Positions 18,701 to 29,976 of a stretch of 64,000 nucleotides of DNA are shown here, piece after piece; positions within the stretch are counted from its first letter, which is position 1; the number at the start of each line of letters is the position of its first letter. The notes under the pieces are model-generated. The model did no database searches and was not told the origin of the DNA. It saw nothing but the letters and a program-made list of their open reading frames with translations. The translations under genes were made by a program, and so were the position numbers. This stretch comes from Blattamonas nauphoetae (taxonomy: Eukaryota > Preaxostyla > Oxymonadida): NCBI GenBank assembly GCA_033064195.1, contig JARBJD010000126.1, positions 1 to 64,000 of the forward strand. The letters run 5' to 3'.

Positions 18701-21658
18701 AATCTTGAACTGAAATCCGTTACTCTCCAAAAAGGAACAACATCAACATTCCACAATCCGCTCGTCCAGTCTCTGACAGGCTCAATTTCGCTCTCGTCTG
18801 TGACCATCCCAAGTGAGCTCACGTTCTCCGCCTGCTCCCTCCTCTCCCTCCACTCCTCGTCCCTCTCCATTTCAGGAACGACATTCAACCAAATCAAGTC
18901 CACCAGCGCAGGAGCAGTCATCTCAGGCTCTCTCGAAGCAGACAAGACACTCTCAATCACATCGTCGACATTCAAAGCGTGCTCTTCCGACTCGGACGGT
19001 GGTGTCATCAGCCTCACTGTGGCACCCAACACCCCTTCGACGTCACTCGTCATCCAGTCGTCGTTTGAGTCCTGCTCATGCGGAGCAGGGAAGAAGGGTG
19101 CGTGGATCCATCTCTCTGGATCGAATCTGGACGCTCTTATCCAAAAGACCAGCTGGACAGGCACGTACGAGACGCTGAAGCTCGGACAAGACGATCTTGC
19201 GATGTGGGGAGAAGACTCAGCAATGACAGGAACACCCTACGCCTCGCTGACACTATTGATGTATCTTCTGCCGTACTCTGGCGACGTGATCTTCGCTGGG
19301 TCTGAAGGAAGGGACTTCGACGCGTGTGGAATGGAGACATTCCCATGCAAGACAATCACAATTGGACAAACACATTTGGAAGGATCGAAAGTGAGTCTGA
19401 TCGTCCTGAAACAAGCCAACATGGAGTGTGAGATCAAAACATCCAAGTTTGGAGAGATGGAAATGAAGGGACAACAAGGCGCACAGACGAAAGTGGTTGT
19501 CTCTGGCGCCTCGTTCTTCTCATCCACAGCTGCCTCAAACACAGCAACCATTCTGAAGATCACCGATCTCACATTCGATCTTTCCGCCGCAGCAAGCAAG
19601 ATGTTCTTCGTCTCAGAAGACCAAGACCTCACAATCACCCGCTCTTCGTTCATCCTCCTCCCAACTCTGACTGCCCCCTTCGTCAATTCTATCAATGGAA
19701 AACTGGTCATGAGCGAAGTGTCGGCATCGAAGACCACGCTCTCCTCGTCTCCTCTGATCCTCTCGACATCCTCTGTCGAACTGTTTGCTTGTGTGTTCTC
19801 GGAAATCAAACGAACCTCTGGCCTCGGAGCGATTCTCTCAATCGAGCTCTCAGACAGTGTCTCAGCCAAAATGATCAACACAAAATTCACTAACTGCATG
19901 TCTGAAGGAACTCTCTGCTCAGTTCTTCTGACCGGCACAAACGAAGCGACGTTCAAGAAAGAGAGCTGGACAGGAACCTTCGACCATCCTCTTCCGCGTT
20001 CGACTGTTCTCCAACAGACACCAAACTGGCCACACGACCCGATCTACAACCCGTACTCGCTTCTCTACAGCTGGTACCGCCCATCAAACGGAATTGTCTT
20101 CTCATCCTCGGCCACTGAGGAAGACATCGACCATCCTTTCTGTGGACACACGTTCCTTCCGTGCAGATCGGTTGACAAGGCACTTGCTGATAAAGCAGAT
20201 GTGGTTGTTGTTCGGAAGAAGTCGGTTCTAAACAAGGAATGGGTGATGGAGAAGGCTCAGATTGAGATCAAAGCTGAAGAAACGACCACAGAGGAAGGAG
20301 ACAAGCCAAGTGTACACATCGAGCTCGGCGAATCAGCATCGATTGTGATTAAACAGCAGAACACGAATTCCGCCAAACGCGTGCTCCTCACCGCTCTCAC
20401 ATTCTCAGTCGCTCAATCGCGCTCAGACAACACAAAACCGTTCCTGTCTCTCCAAACAGGAGAAGTCCATCTGTCGAAAGTGGAGATTCGAGAGGCAGAT
20501 GTGAAGTTCTCGTTGATCAACGCCAACGGAGCCAACGTGAGCATCTCAGACTCCGCTTTTGAAAACATTACATCGACAGTGTCACCAATCGTCATCGAAA
20601 AGACAATTCTCAGCATCTCCAACACCACTTTCAGCGACACATCAACAGACGCCCTGATCACCTCGCTGGATTCCACAGTGACAAGCACAGATACAACATT
20701 CGCAGGATCGACAGGCCACTTCGAAGGAAGAAAGTCGGACAGCGAGAACGTGTTCAGGCCGCAGGAGTATTTCTGCAGATGGTCGTCGGGCTTCATCTTC
20801 CTCGACTCGACACCAGCCAACTTCACTCGCTGCTCGTTCACAGGACTGGAGCAGGGAGCACTCAAAGTGATCGACAAACAATGCACACTGGCAGGATGCT
20901 CGTTCGCGAACAACGGGAAAGGACCGTCGCTCTTCCCATCCTCTCGCCACAACTTGGACTGCCAAGGATCGGGCAGTGTGACGATCGAGTCGCTGTCAGG
21001 CGGAGATGGAGTTGGGTCGTCGAGTCTGTGGTTCGGAATCGACTCCACTTGCACCATGTCAGCGCCAACCCTGAAACAGAAAGACTGGCTTCACAACACA
21101 ACCCTGGATCGATCAAAATCGTTCGTGGAGCACGACGGGAAGTACCAAGAGATGAACGTGACACTGGTCGGAACAGACATCGTCCCATGCGGCCTGTCGT
21201 GGCGCATCTACGAATGGGACGAGCGACGAGAGGCCCTCACCACCTTCTTCGAGAACATGCCACTCAACAGCTCGAACGTGACCGGATGGAACGAGACGAC
21301 AATCAACCTCACTCTGACGTACTACGGCATCTTCAACACGATCAGCATCTCCAACAGGTACGCGTGGCTTGCCGGCATTCGCACAGGAAACAACACGATG
21401 ACTGACCTGTTCCAATTCCGCCCGTCGAACTCGAAGATCACACAGGCACAAAATGCGAAGGCTGCGAACGTGGCCGTGCCTGTGATTGTGGGTGTGTCAG
21501 TTGGAGTGACTGCAGCGTTGGTTGTGCTCGCTTTGTTGATCAGAAGACACGTTCTGATGAAGAGGACAAAGTATGCGGCGATGAAAAACGATCTGAAAGC
21601 AGATCTGTTGGAGGTCACCGAAGCCAACATGCAGGAGGGAGGGTTCTCTGGCGAATAA
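15782..21658 (+). CDS. Giant right-handed beta-helix membrane protein (adhesin-like)
   Basis: An uninterrupted 1958-residue frame. It begins with a signal peptide (residues ~1-20, LLIVPSLSGLFSG) and ends with one membrane span (about 1893-1917, VPVIVGVSVGVTAALVV) and a cytoplasmic tail of about 40 residues. The ectodomain is built of short beta-helix coils with many Asn-linked glycosylation sequons. Four longer modules begin near residues 555, 867, 1167 and 1438. Each holds a Cys-(G/W) pair followed by a (A/Q/P)C(R/K/Q)(T/S)(L/I/V) turn, for example CGMETFPCKTI and CGHTFLPCRSV. Pectin-lyase-fold proteins of this layout are surface adhesins or receptors. Use of C/G-ending codons rises sharply after about 16.5 kb. 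It lies head-to-head with the truncated pseudokinase gene, with under 200 bp between them. Confidence 0.8.
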   Translation: MIVLSLFLLIVPSLSGLFSGDLDDFSTVFQRHSFSNSNSSPNRRIDLQSRNYQSNAVLIESDFVTVVGNSDHPPCIYEGDSSHYSMIRFVNSSAHFQSMTFLPQHCSVASSEQNSVCHFSDIHIALLLIRSPFICDNSIFTVSDLTVSFDQTQNMATSLFSSETHSGTISIRRSKFSDVVVTDHQPFAASNSLSAVTVDFCSFTNISHIPVPFNAHHSSPANTTISHSNFDECHNPFTGGIVRDINSGASLFAFNSSFTRAFTTYHDNTSMTRINFTDTGTHSFLRCSWTRCWSDVTGGAIADLGGAHLSVDWCVFDGCYVKTSRTDHPYGRAGAIIHYGHNQAGLFLNNSFFTRCSANWTGVYDSYNASKLTVLFSNATHNAQIDWTSKSNGYVGCFHFVQCPEGAVVEHLRFQHNWADSTCSGIDNDKILGDIHYSQIFFHNNSASMSGAILYSYTAGSPDVTWFSCIFFNNVARRKGIDTKTGESVAMGNDIWFHHDTADWRRIVALERSFINCFSTSAHPRVVLNNQTKFTHCVTQFDNGTLFDTHVPDPKVVISESGTNSAICGTNYASACRTLGFAGKNRVPMYGGEILVENGDYEETESFVINFQQTIMTSYGDHRPTLRVKTADVFITVQKGNLTFRYFTVRTSPFASLIRQDGTGTMTVKECRFIADLENSAAIAFDIIDLNHGNIHLLDSSFAGYNLGTGALLNTEDFESLTVVNTTFTDILGANATILIVGDAADGADLVVKDCVFEGRDGDEETPAALIIRNVSNAEILNCSFSNLRNQFAPATVAVFESNTHDVFDGLVFERCLGKEASDILIDEESAQHMGTIENCQSTSRKPNGVMAGQEMTQIQRPTHTFVVDVTNGANKPFCWKEGESCQSISYLLSRFGEDLTGVVSALAGTSTETGITVEGTQNFKMTGQNTVLKRADESVPLVDVESGTLSLTSFVLTLGASAGSSSLITNKGNLELKSVTLQKGTTSTFHNPLVQSLTGSISLSSVTIPSELTFSACSLLSLHSSSLSISGTTFNQIKSTSAGAVISGSLEADKTLSITSSTFKACSSDSDGGVISLTVAPNTPSTSLVIQSSFESCSCGAGKKGAWIHLSGSNLDALIQKTSWTGTYETLKLGQDDLAMWGEDSAMTGTPYASLTLLMYLLPYSGDVIFAGSEGRDFDACGMETFPCKTITIGQTHLEGSKVSLIVLKQANMECEIKTSKFGEMEMKGQQGAQTKVVVSGASFFSSTAASNTATILKITDLTFDLSAAASKMFFVSEDQDLTITRSSFILLPTLTAPFVNSINGKLVMSEVSASKTTLSSSPLILSTSSVELFACVFSEIKRTSGLGAILSIELSDSVSAKMINTKFTNCMSEGTLCSVLLTGTNEATFKKESWTGTFDHPLPRSTVLQQTPNWPHDPIYNPYSLLYSWYRPSNGIVFSSSATEEDIDHPFCGHTFLPCRSVDKALADKADVVVVRKKSVLNKEWVMEKAQIEIKAEETTTEEGDKPSVHIELGESASIVIKQQNTNSAKRVLLTALTFSVAQSRSDNTKPFLSLQTGEVHLSKVEIREADVKFSLINANGANVSISDSAFENITSTVSPIVIEKTILSISNTTFSDTSTDALITSLDSTVTSTDTTFAGSTGHFEGRKSDSENVFRPQEYFCRWSSGFIFLDSTPANFTRCSFTGLEQGALKVIDKQCTLAGCSFANNGKGPSLFPSSRHNLDCQGSGSVTIESLSGGDGVGSSSLWFGIDSTCTMSAPTLKQKDWLHNTTLDRSKSFVEHDGKYQEMNVTLVGTDIVPCGLSWRIYEWDERREALTTFFENMPLNSSNVTGWNETTINLTLTYYGIFNTISISNRYAWLAGIRTGNNTMTDLFQFRPSNSKITQAQNAKAANVAVPVIVGVSVGVTAALVVLALLIRRHVLMKRTKYAAMKNDLKADLLEVTEANMQEGGFSGE

Positions 21659-21894
21659 AATAGAACTATTACCCATCCTATGTTTCTGATGTCTTGGATG
21701 GCATAGTAGTACACTACTTACATAACAGCTTACTTTTTAGACTTTACTTATACTTCTTATTCATACCTCAATCACTTTTGAGATGGGGAGATTTATCAAA
21801 TATTCAGTGATGGGCCGACCGATCGAAATTACGAAATGATGATTCCTGCCCGGAACCAGAGTTCTAACCTCCGCAATTCCTTTTGCATCTCTCC

Positions 21895-23246
21895 ATGGAT
21901 GTTTCTGTTCTGAAATACTACACATCAATCGTTCTCTCGAAAGGATCGAATGCTGAGTCGCATCGAATCAAAGCCAACTCCCTCGTCCACTGTCTTACTG
22001 ATTTAAATTCACGACTCATCTGTATGTTTCCTTTCATTTGTGCTTCATCCAATCTCAGATTCGTCTTCTTGTCGAAACAATCTTGACACAGTCATTGGAC
22101 TCTTAAATGACACCTCATCATACTTTGAACGTTATTGCTCGTCTTCTGGATTTCAGGTATTCGTTCTACTTCATTCTATTGTGACAGAAAATGAAGGAGA
22201 GTCCAGCGGCAAAGCGCAGTTACCACACACTCAAAGAACGATTTGTTGAAGTCATTTCTCGGCTCGAAAAATGTTTGATCTTTCATGTTCGTTTATTGGC
22301 AGCTAATGAGAGCGAATATCGCAACTACGTCGATTCTCTCAACACTCTTCCCATTCCTGCCAACCCAGATCAAAGCAATCCACCTTCCGATTCATTCGAA
22401 AGCACTCACAATCAACTAAGTCCCCCATCAATTCCCCCCTCGTCAGAGCCATCATCCCCACCTCCTTACCCCAACGATTCGGACACCAGCGACTCTGACA
22501 ACGAACAATTGCCTCCTTCAACAGAAGCACCCAATCCCCACAACGATCTCTCCGAGTTAATCAGCGAAGCTCAACATGACGACACGTTTCCCGAAGAACA
22601 GGACGTCGCAACCGCAGCTGCCAATGATCTGACCCGCTCTCCCGTTCTCATCGATCTCAACCAACCAACAGACACCAAACAACAAGAAACACTTCCTGCT
22701 TCGGATAAAACTTCATCTGAACCGACAGAAGCCGATAAACTGATGACAAAAGTCCCGCTTCCAGATTGCTTCAGCCAGGCAGGACTTGCCGTTATTAGCC
22801 ACACTATTTCATGCGTCAAGAACGAGCTCAGGAGGTTTTCTTTTCGTTGCATCACTTTTTCAGGGTCTGCAAAGAGATTCCCATCTTCGAAGGTCTCCTC
22901 TCCTTCAGAGGCCAAGTCGTCCCCCAATTTCGCCCTCGCTATGCTCTCCTCACACACACCCAGCTTGTGTACTTTCCTCTGAATGAAGTTTCCCTCTCTC
23001 TTGCCTTATCTCCCTCAGCCAATCTCGTCCAGTCTCGTCAGAACAATCAGTCTAAAGGAGGCCTCCATCAGTGCCCCTCTTTCGGAGGATCTCTCCGTCT
23101 TTGTCTTGTCTTCTCCGCACTCTGTTCACCGCTCGTATCGCATCAAAGCGGAAAGCAATGCCATCGCAGCTCTTTGGTCTGTTTTCTTCTCTAATGAAGC
23201 TCCCATATTCTCCTTTATCTTGCTTAAACAGGAAAACACAACTTGA
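21895..23246 (+). CDS. PH-domain protein, five exons
   Basis: Hand-spliced model of 407 residues. Introns lie at 22022-22058, 22157-22187, 22835-22863 and 22988-23018 (29-37 nt, all GT-AG), and the exon sum is divisible by three. The N-terminal ~130 residues are helical, the next ~120 are Pro/Ser/Asp-rich and disordered, and the C-terminal ~130 form a pleckstrin-homology domain. Visible landmarks are IPIFEGLLSFRG, RYALLTHTQLVYF, RTISLKEASISAP and a closing amphipathic helix with the conserved Trp (AIAALWSVFFSN). PH domains bind phosphoinositides or small GTPases at membranes. The helical N-terminus could be a BAR-like or other dimerising region, but that is a guess. The start is the first ATG in frame (MDVSVLKYY). 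Confidence 0.7.
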
Positions 23247-23423
23247 ACAAGTTTTAGAGCATTAGTTCTCATGTTCTACGATTCTTTTACATTTAACCGC
23301 GTTTTCAGTGTTGTTTATATTAATCGGCTTATATTTCTGAAAAAGTGGTAATACTTTTCTTCTCATCTGATAATTGGAGGACATCATAAAGTGAATCCTT
23401 CGAGATGATTTGAGATTGATCAA

Positions 23424-26400
23424 ATGGCCCACTATCTTTATTCTCACAAGATTCTCCTCGTGTCTGAAGGAGATATCGATGGTCGACCAAAAGAACGGAG
23501 TACCTGATGGAGATACTGTGTCGTCTATACCACTACCATCAGCCCAGACAGACCCTCCTCCAGACAATTTCAATCCAATCTTTTGCTTCATTTACGATGG
23601 AACTGAACGATGTATACTTGTCTCTCTTAAATAAATTGGATATAGTTTCCACTGTCACTTTGGAAGCAATTGAAAGCTTACTCCAAAAAGCTAGTAACAT
23701 CTCCGTTGGAATCATCATCCCTCCATCCATCAACAAGGAGGAACTAGAGGAGAAACTGAAAAGTAAGGACATGAACAAAAGTTATGTGCATATCCATCAA
23801 GGATCTCTCCACTTTTCGAATTGGAATGCCACCCAAGTCTGCCGCTTTCACTCTCCTCACATCCATCTCAGTTTAAATTGGATATTGCGTCGTTTTCTGA
23901 TCAATTCGATCCTGTCATCTGGTCTGATAGTGATGTTCAGTTCATGTCAGATCCAACTGTATTCGTACGTCGCTTTTTTGCGACGGGAAAGCCAATGGCT
24001 CTCCTCTCTGATCACGTGAATCTGGAAGAGGCTTTTCTGAACCGCTGGGAAGGTGGACGCGAACAATGGTATGCCAGAATTGTTGTGTACTCTTTTTAGC
24101 TTTGTGCCACAAGCGTGCTACATGGTGTTCCGTTCCACTGTAATCCCAACCCTCTTCAAACTTTGGGAAACCATCTGGAGAGAATGGATCGAGCCAACCC
24201 CGTTTGCACAGCACAACGATCCCTACCCAGAATTTTACAACTCTGCCTTTTGCACGGAACAATATGCACTCGCCCAAGCCCTCCAAAAACTCATCGGCTT
24301 TCAAACGCCTTCTTCTCCGGAGTTTTCTTCTGCAATTGAAGTAATGAATCGGACACAAATTTATTTGCATCGTTCTTTAGTGGAGAAACCCATTTCTCAT
24401 GTGGAATTGCCTGACTTGTCTCCCACAATCACCGCATCAGATTCTGATCCCTGGAGCTTCGTTTCTGGCTCAAATAATGATGATGAACATTACACCGATG
24501 TACAGACATCTTCAGATGCTGCTCTTGGAACAACACCAACACGAACACAACAAAACAAGCAGAATCGGCAGCTGATCTTCAGCCGAATGCATTTCTCGCC
24601 CATGGACGCAAGCAGAAGATGGGATTACGCTCGTAGGCCAGAATCACAAGATAGTGATACAGAGATATCACAGTTAACGAGCAACAAACAGCAACTGCAT
24701 CCCACAATCCAGTCACCAATCAAACTCACATCCAGAAGACCCCCTTCACTTCAAACAAAGACAACACCTCAAAATTCCAAGTCACATTTTTCATCCTCAA
24801 TGAACACTGCCATTTCAATGGCCCTTATCGATAATGCAGCCTCTCCCAGAGATCCCGCCCTCTCGCCGAACTATACTGACCAAGGCCCCTTCCCCGCCGG
24901 AATGAATGGTGGGACACCCATCATCCTCTCCTCTCACAACTTCGGCACTGGCCATTTCATCAGCCCGAACGTCATTAGCCGCACACTGCCCGACACGAAC
25001 ATTGTTGGCAAGTCCTTCCGACAAGTCGATCCTTTGGAGTCCACCCCCAAGCGAATTGTGGTTCGCGACGAACCAAACGAAGGGGTGCCTCTTGTGGTGT
25101 ATCGGGACAGCTTGCCTGAGGACTGTGAGAGAACAGAAGAACTCGCTCTCTCCACGCGGTCAGGCTCGTACGAATACCTCAACCGACCATCCACCGACGA
25201 CACGTCCTCCGACAGCGCGTACTCCATCATCAACGTCCCATCGTCGCAGACTGCACAGGCACTCGCCGAGACAGGGGCAGGCCAACATCAGATTCCGATT
25301 GGGAGGGAGAGGAAGGACACAGCGAGTCTGAAGGGAAGCAGGAGCATCGACAGCTTCGAGCTGGTCCAGCTATCAACTGGCACCCCTCTCGCCCTCTCCA
25401 AATACAAGTTCTCTGAACTCCAGCCCGCCCATGGAGTGGACAGTGGGAAGAACACACCAAGACGACACAGGACACGCCGCTCGCACACAATCAACACAGC
25501 CAACGAGGAGCGGAAGAGATGGGAGAAAGAGGCGCACCTGTCGGTGAAGGAGTCGGAGTGGAACGGAAACATGTCTGTGCGGATCGAGCTCCCACTCTTC
25601 CACCAGCCCAACCCGCCGCCGAAAGAGGAGGGGCGGACGGACGAGCTGTTGAGTCGGATTGGAGAGTGTTACGAAGGAGGGAGACTGAAAGGGAAGGAGA
25701 CAAACAGCGAGGAGTCGAGTGTGCGGCAGAGAGCACGCACTGAGATCGGAGGCGAGACACCGATCACGCGGCTCAGGCAGGGCTCGATGACGGGAAGTCG
25801 GATCCTGCCTTTCATCACCGACGTGGAGAAGGAAGAGCTGGACAGAGAGAATCGGGTTGGGACGGGGAAGCAATCAAACTCGTCGGTCGAATCGACACAA
25901 ACCACAAATGCCCTCACATCCACACCATCACCTCACCTCTCTCCTCATTCATCGCTCGCTCCACTCCCATCACACGTCTCCTCACATAACGTCACTGCAT
26001 TCAACGCTAACCCCCATCTCCCTCCCAATCCCATCCACCTCCATCCACACCCTCTGCCACACCCACTCGCCTCCACACCTCAATCATCGTCGCACGCTTT
26101 CTCTCAGCCACTCTCCCATCCCTCCTCCAAACACACATCGGTCTTCCAATCGCCTGTCTCTCGTCTTTATTCCTTCTTCGATTCGAGTCAGCAGACTGTG
26201 TTCTCGTCGTCTCGCCACTCGCCTGGTTTCTCACCTCGCCAGACATACCTCATGAACTCGATCATCCCGCCACTCAACGCAAAGCCATCCCACTCCACTC
26301 ATTCTCAACAATCGACCACCGTCTTCGACAAATCGCAGAAGCGAAAACTGCCTCGCGAGAGAGACGACGAGTCTCCAGTAAGCAGCGCATCATCACACAT

Positions 26401-29400
26401 CGACTGGGCAGCTGGGTCAATGGATCCTTTCGACTATTTCAAAGCGCGTCGGATTGCTGCTTCAAGAAACACCAAATCTCCCGAAATGACCGTCCCCTCG
26501 CCGTCTCTCGGACAGTCGCCGCGTGCCAAAGCACCGTCCCTCACACTCATCCCGAACAGAAACACAACATCGCCGCATTTCATGTCGTATCACACTCCGC
26601 AGCCTCCCTTCCACCGAAAAGAGGTACTTCCGGAACTACACCATCCTCTCGTTCATTCTTCGATATCTCCGCAAAACGCTTCGTCGCAAGCGTCGAGCGA
26701 GAACACGCTCGCTCCGTCCGTCCCAACCACATCCACCGAAATCCACTTCGACAAACCAAACAATGTCGTCCTCGCCAACACCAACACACCTGCCCGAACA
26801 TCCACATCATCCGCCGATGACACGGACGACGAGTCCTCGTTCGACTGGGGCAGTCGAGGCGGATCAGGCGGACTGGACAGTCAGGACGAGTTTGAGGAGA
26901 TCAAAGCGAGATTAGCGAAGAACAAGACTGAGACGAACAAATCAGCTGCTCCGTCGCTTTCGTCGTCCATCCAGCCTCGCACCACCTTCCACCAAGTCAT
27001 CCCAAGTCTCACTTTCGAAGACTCGGGAATGGTCGGGTCTATTCAGGAAGTGTTGGGGATCGATAGGGACCGCACTCGAACGGGAATGAAGGAGTCCGTG
27101 CCTGTTTGTCTTCGTCGAGGACCAACGGCCGAGTTTCGACTCTTCAAAGTATGATTCCGTGCTCCTTTCACGTTCATCCCTCTTTTCTCTTTTCTCGCAG
27201 TTCTCCTCTCCGTCAGAGCTTCCTCCTTCGCTCGTTTCGACACATTCACCTTCGCAAGACATGCCTGGCGATCTGATCATGAGCCAAGCGCTCTGGAACA
27301 ACTCTCCGCTCAGCGACGACAATCACTACGAGTGGGTCGAAGTGCCGCAGTCAGAGACTGACGATGAGAACGAAACGGGCCAGTCGGAGGAGCAGAACAC
27401 CAAATCGGACAATGTGTCAGTCAACACCGACAACCACGACACTCCACAAGGACTCGCCTCACAATTCCCCACTCCAATGCCTGTCCCGATCTCGTTGGAG
27501 TCGAGTTTGGAGATCTGCCGACCGACCAGCGACGGAAAGATTGTCTGCGAGAAGAAACCGAAGAAGGCAAAACCAACAAAACGACGCTTCGTCAAACAGG
27601 ATCGGATGATCGCCACGACGCCGATTGAACACAACGGCCTTCCCAGCAAGTCTGCTCTCTTCTCCTCTTTTCATCTCCACAGCGTCTCCAAACAGACAGG
27701 GTCTCAGATTCTGAGCATGATCGCAGAAGAAAGAGACGCCATCGGCTCGTCCAACCGACCCACCCCGCTGTCTGCTTCATTCGTCTTCATCTCACTCAGT
27801 GTCACTCCTCTCATCATTCCCCCGCCGTCTTCACTGACCCTCCCTCCGCAGGATCCAACTCCTCTCAAACCGTTTGTGTCTCACATGTTCAACATTCTGT
27901 CTCCCCTCACTCTCGCCGTCTCTCTCTTCTCAGACACCCACCTCTCATACGTGAACTGTCGAAGCCGTCCTTCGTCGTGTACGACTACACCGCGGGAGGC
28001 TCACCAGTTGTGAAGGACACCTCTCAAAATCAGAATTGTTTGTTCTCCTCTCTCCTCACTCTCCTCACTCTCCTCCTTTTCTTCATTCTCCCATCCACCC
28101 AGACAACTTCACCACTCCCAACACCCCCGACGCCCCCTCGCAGATCAATCTCATGTCTGCCATGCCGCACGTCTCTTCCCAGTCAAGGTCTGCTCTTCTC
28201 TCACTCACTTCGTCTGCAGTCGGTCTCAAACTGGATCGTCTGGACTCCCTCTCACTGATCATTCCACACACCACAGCTCTTCTCGCACTGACCACTCTCT
28301 CAACAAGAGCGACTCCTTCACCAAGCAGAAGAAGAAAGCAACGTGGACAGACGACCTTTCCATCCTTCTCACCGCCTCATCCCCGTCCGAATCGAACGAG
28401 ATGTCGAAAAAGAAGAGCTCGTCCGAACAGCGGAAGGGAAAGAAAAAGCGGAAAGTGTCCAAAGACTCCGACGACAAGCTGCACACATCCGCAGTTCTGG
28501 CAGCCCACACGGGACAATACTTCCCACCTGCGAACATGACACAAGACCAGTTCAACGCCGTCCTGTTCAACAAGCGGACAGGCGAGCCATTCTCGTTTGC
28601 GCCTTTCTCTCTCATTGTCTTCAGAGGTCCTCCACAACACGACGAGGAGTTCGTCCCCATCCCTTTCCCATCCGTCCCTTCCCACCAGTCCCCTCCCGCT
28701 GTCTCCTTCCTCATCTCCCCCACCAACCTCGAGTCTCGCTACGACCCTCCGCCGCTCATCCCGTTCACTTCGAATGGCTCCGACGCCAGCTTCGCCCACA
28801 GCCCCCAACTTGTCTACAATTCATCGTCGAATTATGGATCGCCGCTGCCTGCTCCCACACAGCCCGAGTTCATCCGAAGGAAGGACACCGAAGGGAGCCG
28901 GTCGAGGGCTGACAGTTCGCAGATGAGGACGAGCCAGTCGCCGTCGGGAAGCGAGTCGACGTACGAGACAGACACGGACGAGGCCAGGTATCTCTCACTT
29001 GGTCCTTCAGTCACATTCTTTCTTCGTTTTTCTTCCTTTCCTCCTCTCTTCCTTCTCTATCCTTATCTCTCTAATTCCATCATCTCCTCATTCGTCAGTT
29101 CTCCCCGACCGGGCTCTTCAACCTCAGACGAATTGTCCGTCCCGCGCTACCACTCCTTCCACGTCTCACCCGACTCCATCCTCAAGCCACTCGAGTCTCT
29201 CGCGCTGTTCGATTATAACGGCAAGTCCCCACCCGAACAGCCTCCCCTCGCCACTGCCTCGCTCTTCACCGACCACCCTGCTCCACGGCCCAGTGGGTCA
29301 CACTCACCTTCTCACCCGTCTCCAAAGCTGCTGAATCGGCATCAATTTATGGGCATTCAGAACCCGATCAGATCCAAATCGTCTCTGGCCCACTCGTCAC

Positions 29401-29851
29401 CCGCTCATCCGCATTCCTCCAACTTCTCAAGCGCGTCCGCGTCGACTGTCTCAGACACGCCTTCGACGGTTGACTCTGCCGATGGGCAGGCACAGCCAGA
29501 ACAAACTCAGATTCGACTCCAGCAGCGGGAAGACGACGATTCCCAGTTTCACAAGATGATGGTCTGCTCTTCTCCTTCTCATCCCGTCAGACGCCAACGC
29601 AAGTTGTGTTCATCGACAACAGCCTCTCCTCCGATCCCCAACATTCGCCTGAAGCATCCACAAACACTCTACGGTGTGCCTCCCCCTCTCTCATCCTCAC
29701 TCTCAGAAACCCTTCGGATTATGTTATGGTCGACATCATCCAAGACGGATCGCTGATGCACTTCTACAACGCCAATTTGGGCGAGACTCGCGAATTCATC
29801 AGGTCCAACATCCACAGCATCAACTCGTTTGTGACTGATCCCAAGAAGTGA
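23424..29851 (+). CDS. Large 14-exon protein, folded N- and C-ends with a long disordered middle
   Basis: Hand-spliced to 1941 residues. Introns are at 23500-23542, 23612-23645, 23837-23871, 24069-24099, 27149-27200, 27650-27682, 27783-27851, 27899-27933, 28038-28102, 28188-28219, 28988-29098, 29562-29590 and 29674-29706. All are GT-AG and every phase is consistent. Residues ~1-300 are folded and contain WSDSDVQFMSDP, a DxD-like sequence after alternating strands and helices, then a conserved aromatic segment. This resembles a GT-A glycosyltransferase but is not proof. The next ~1500 residues are Ser/Pro/Thr-rich and disordered, with an internal folded patch (KPSFVVYDYTAGGSPVV). The last ~60 residues look folded (VMVDIIQDGSLMHFYN). 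I do not recognise the family. The large third-quarter exon has strongly GC-rich codon choice. Confidence 0.6.
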
Positions 29852-29976
29852 GGGTTTCGATTTCTGCTTCACTCTTGTTCGTCCAATCGTTGTCGATGGC
29901 AATGCTTCTCTTGATTCTTCTTCTGTCATGATAATGTCGTTAGTTCTTATTTGTATATCGTTTCTACTCGCAATTT

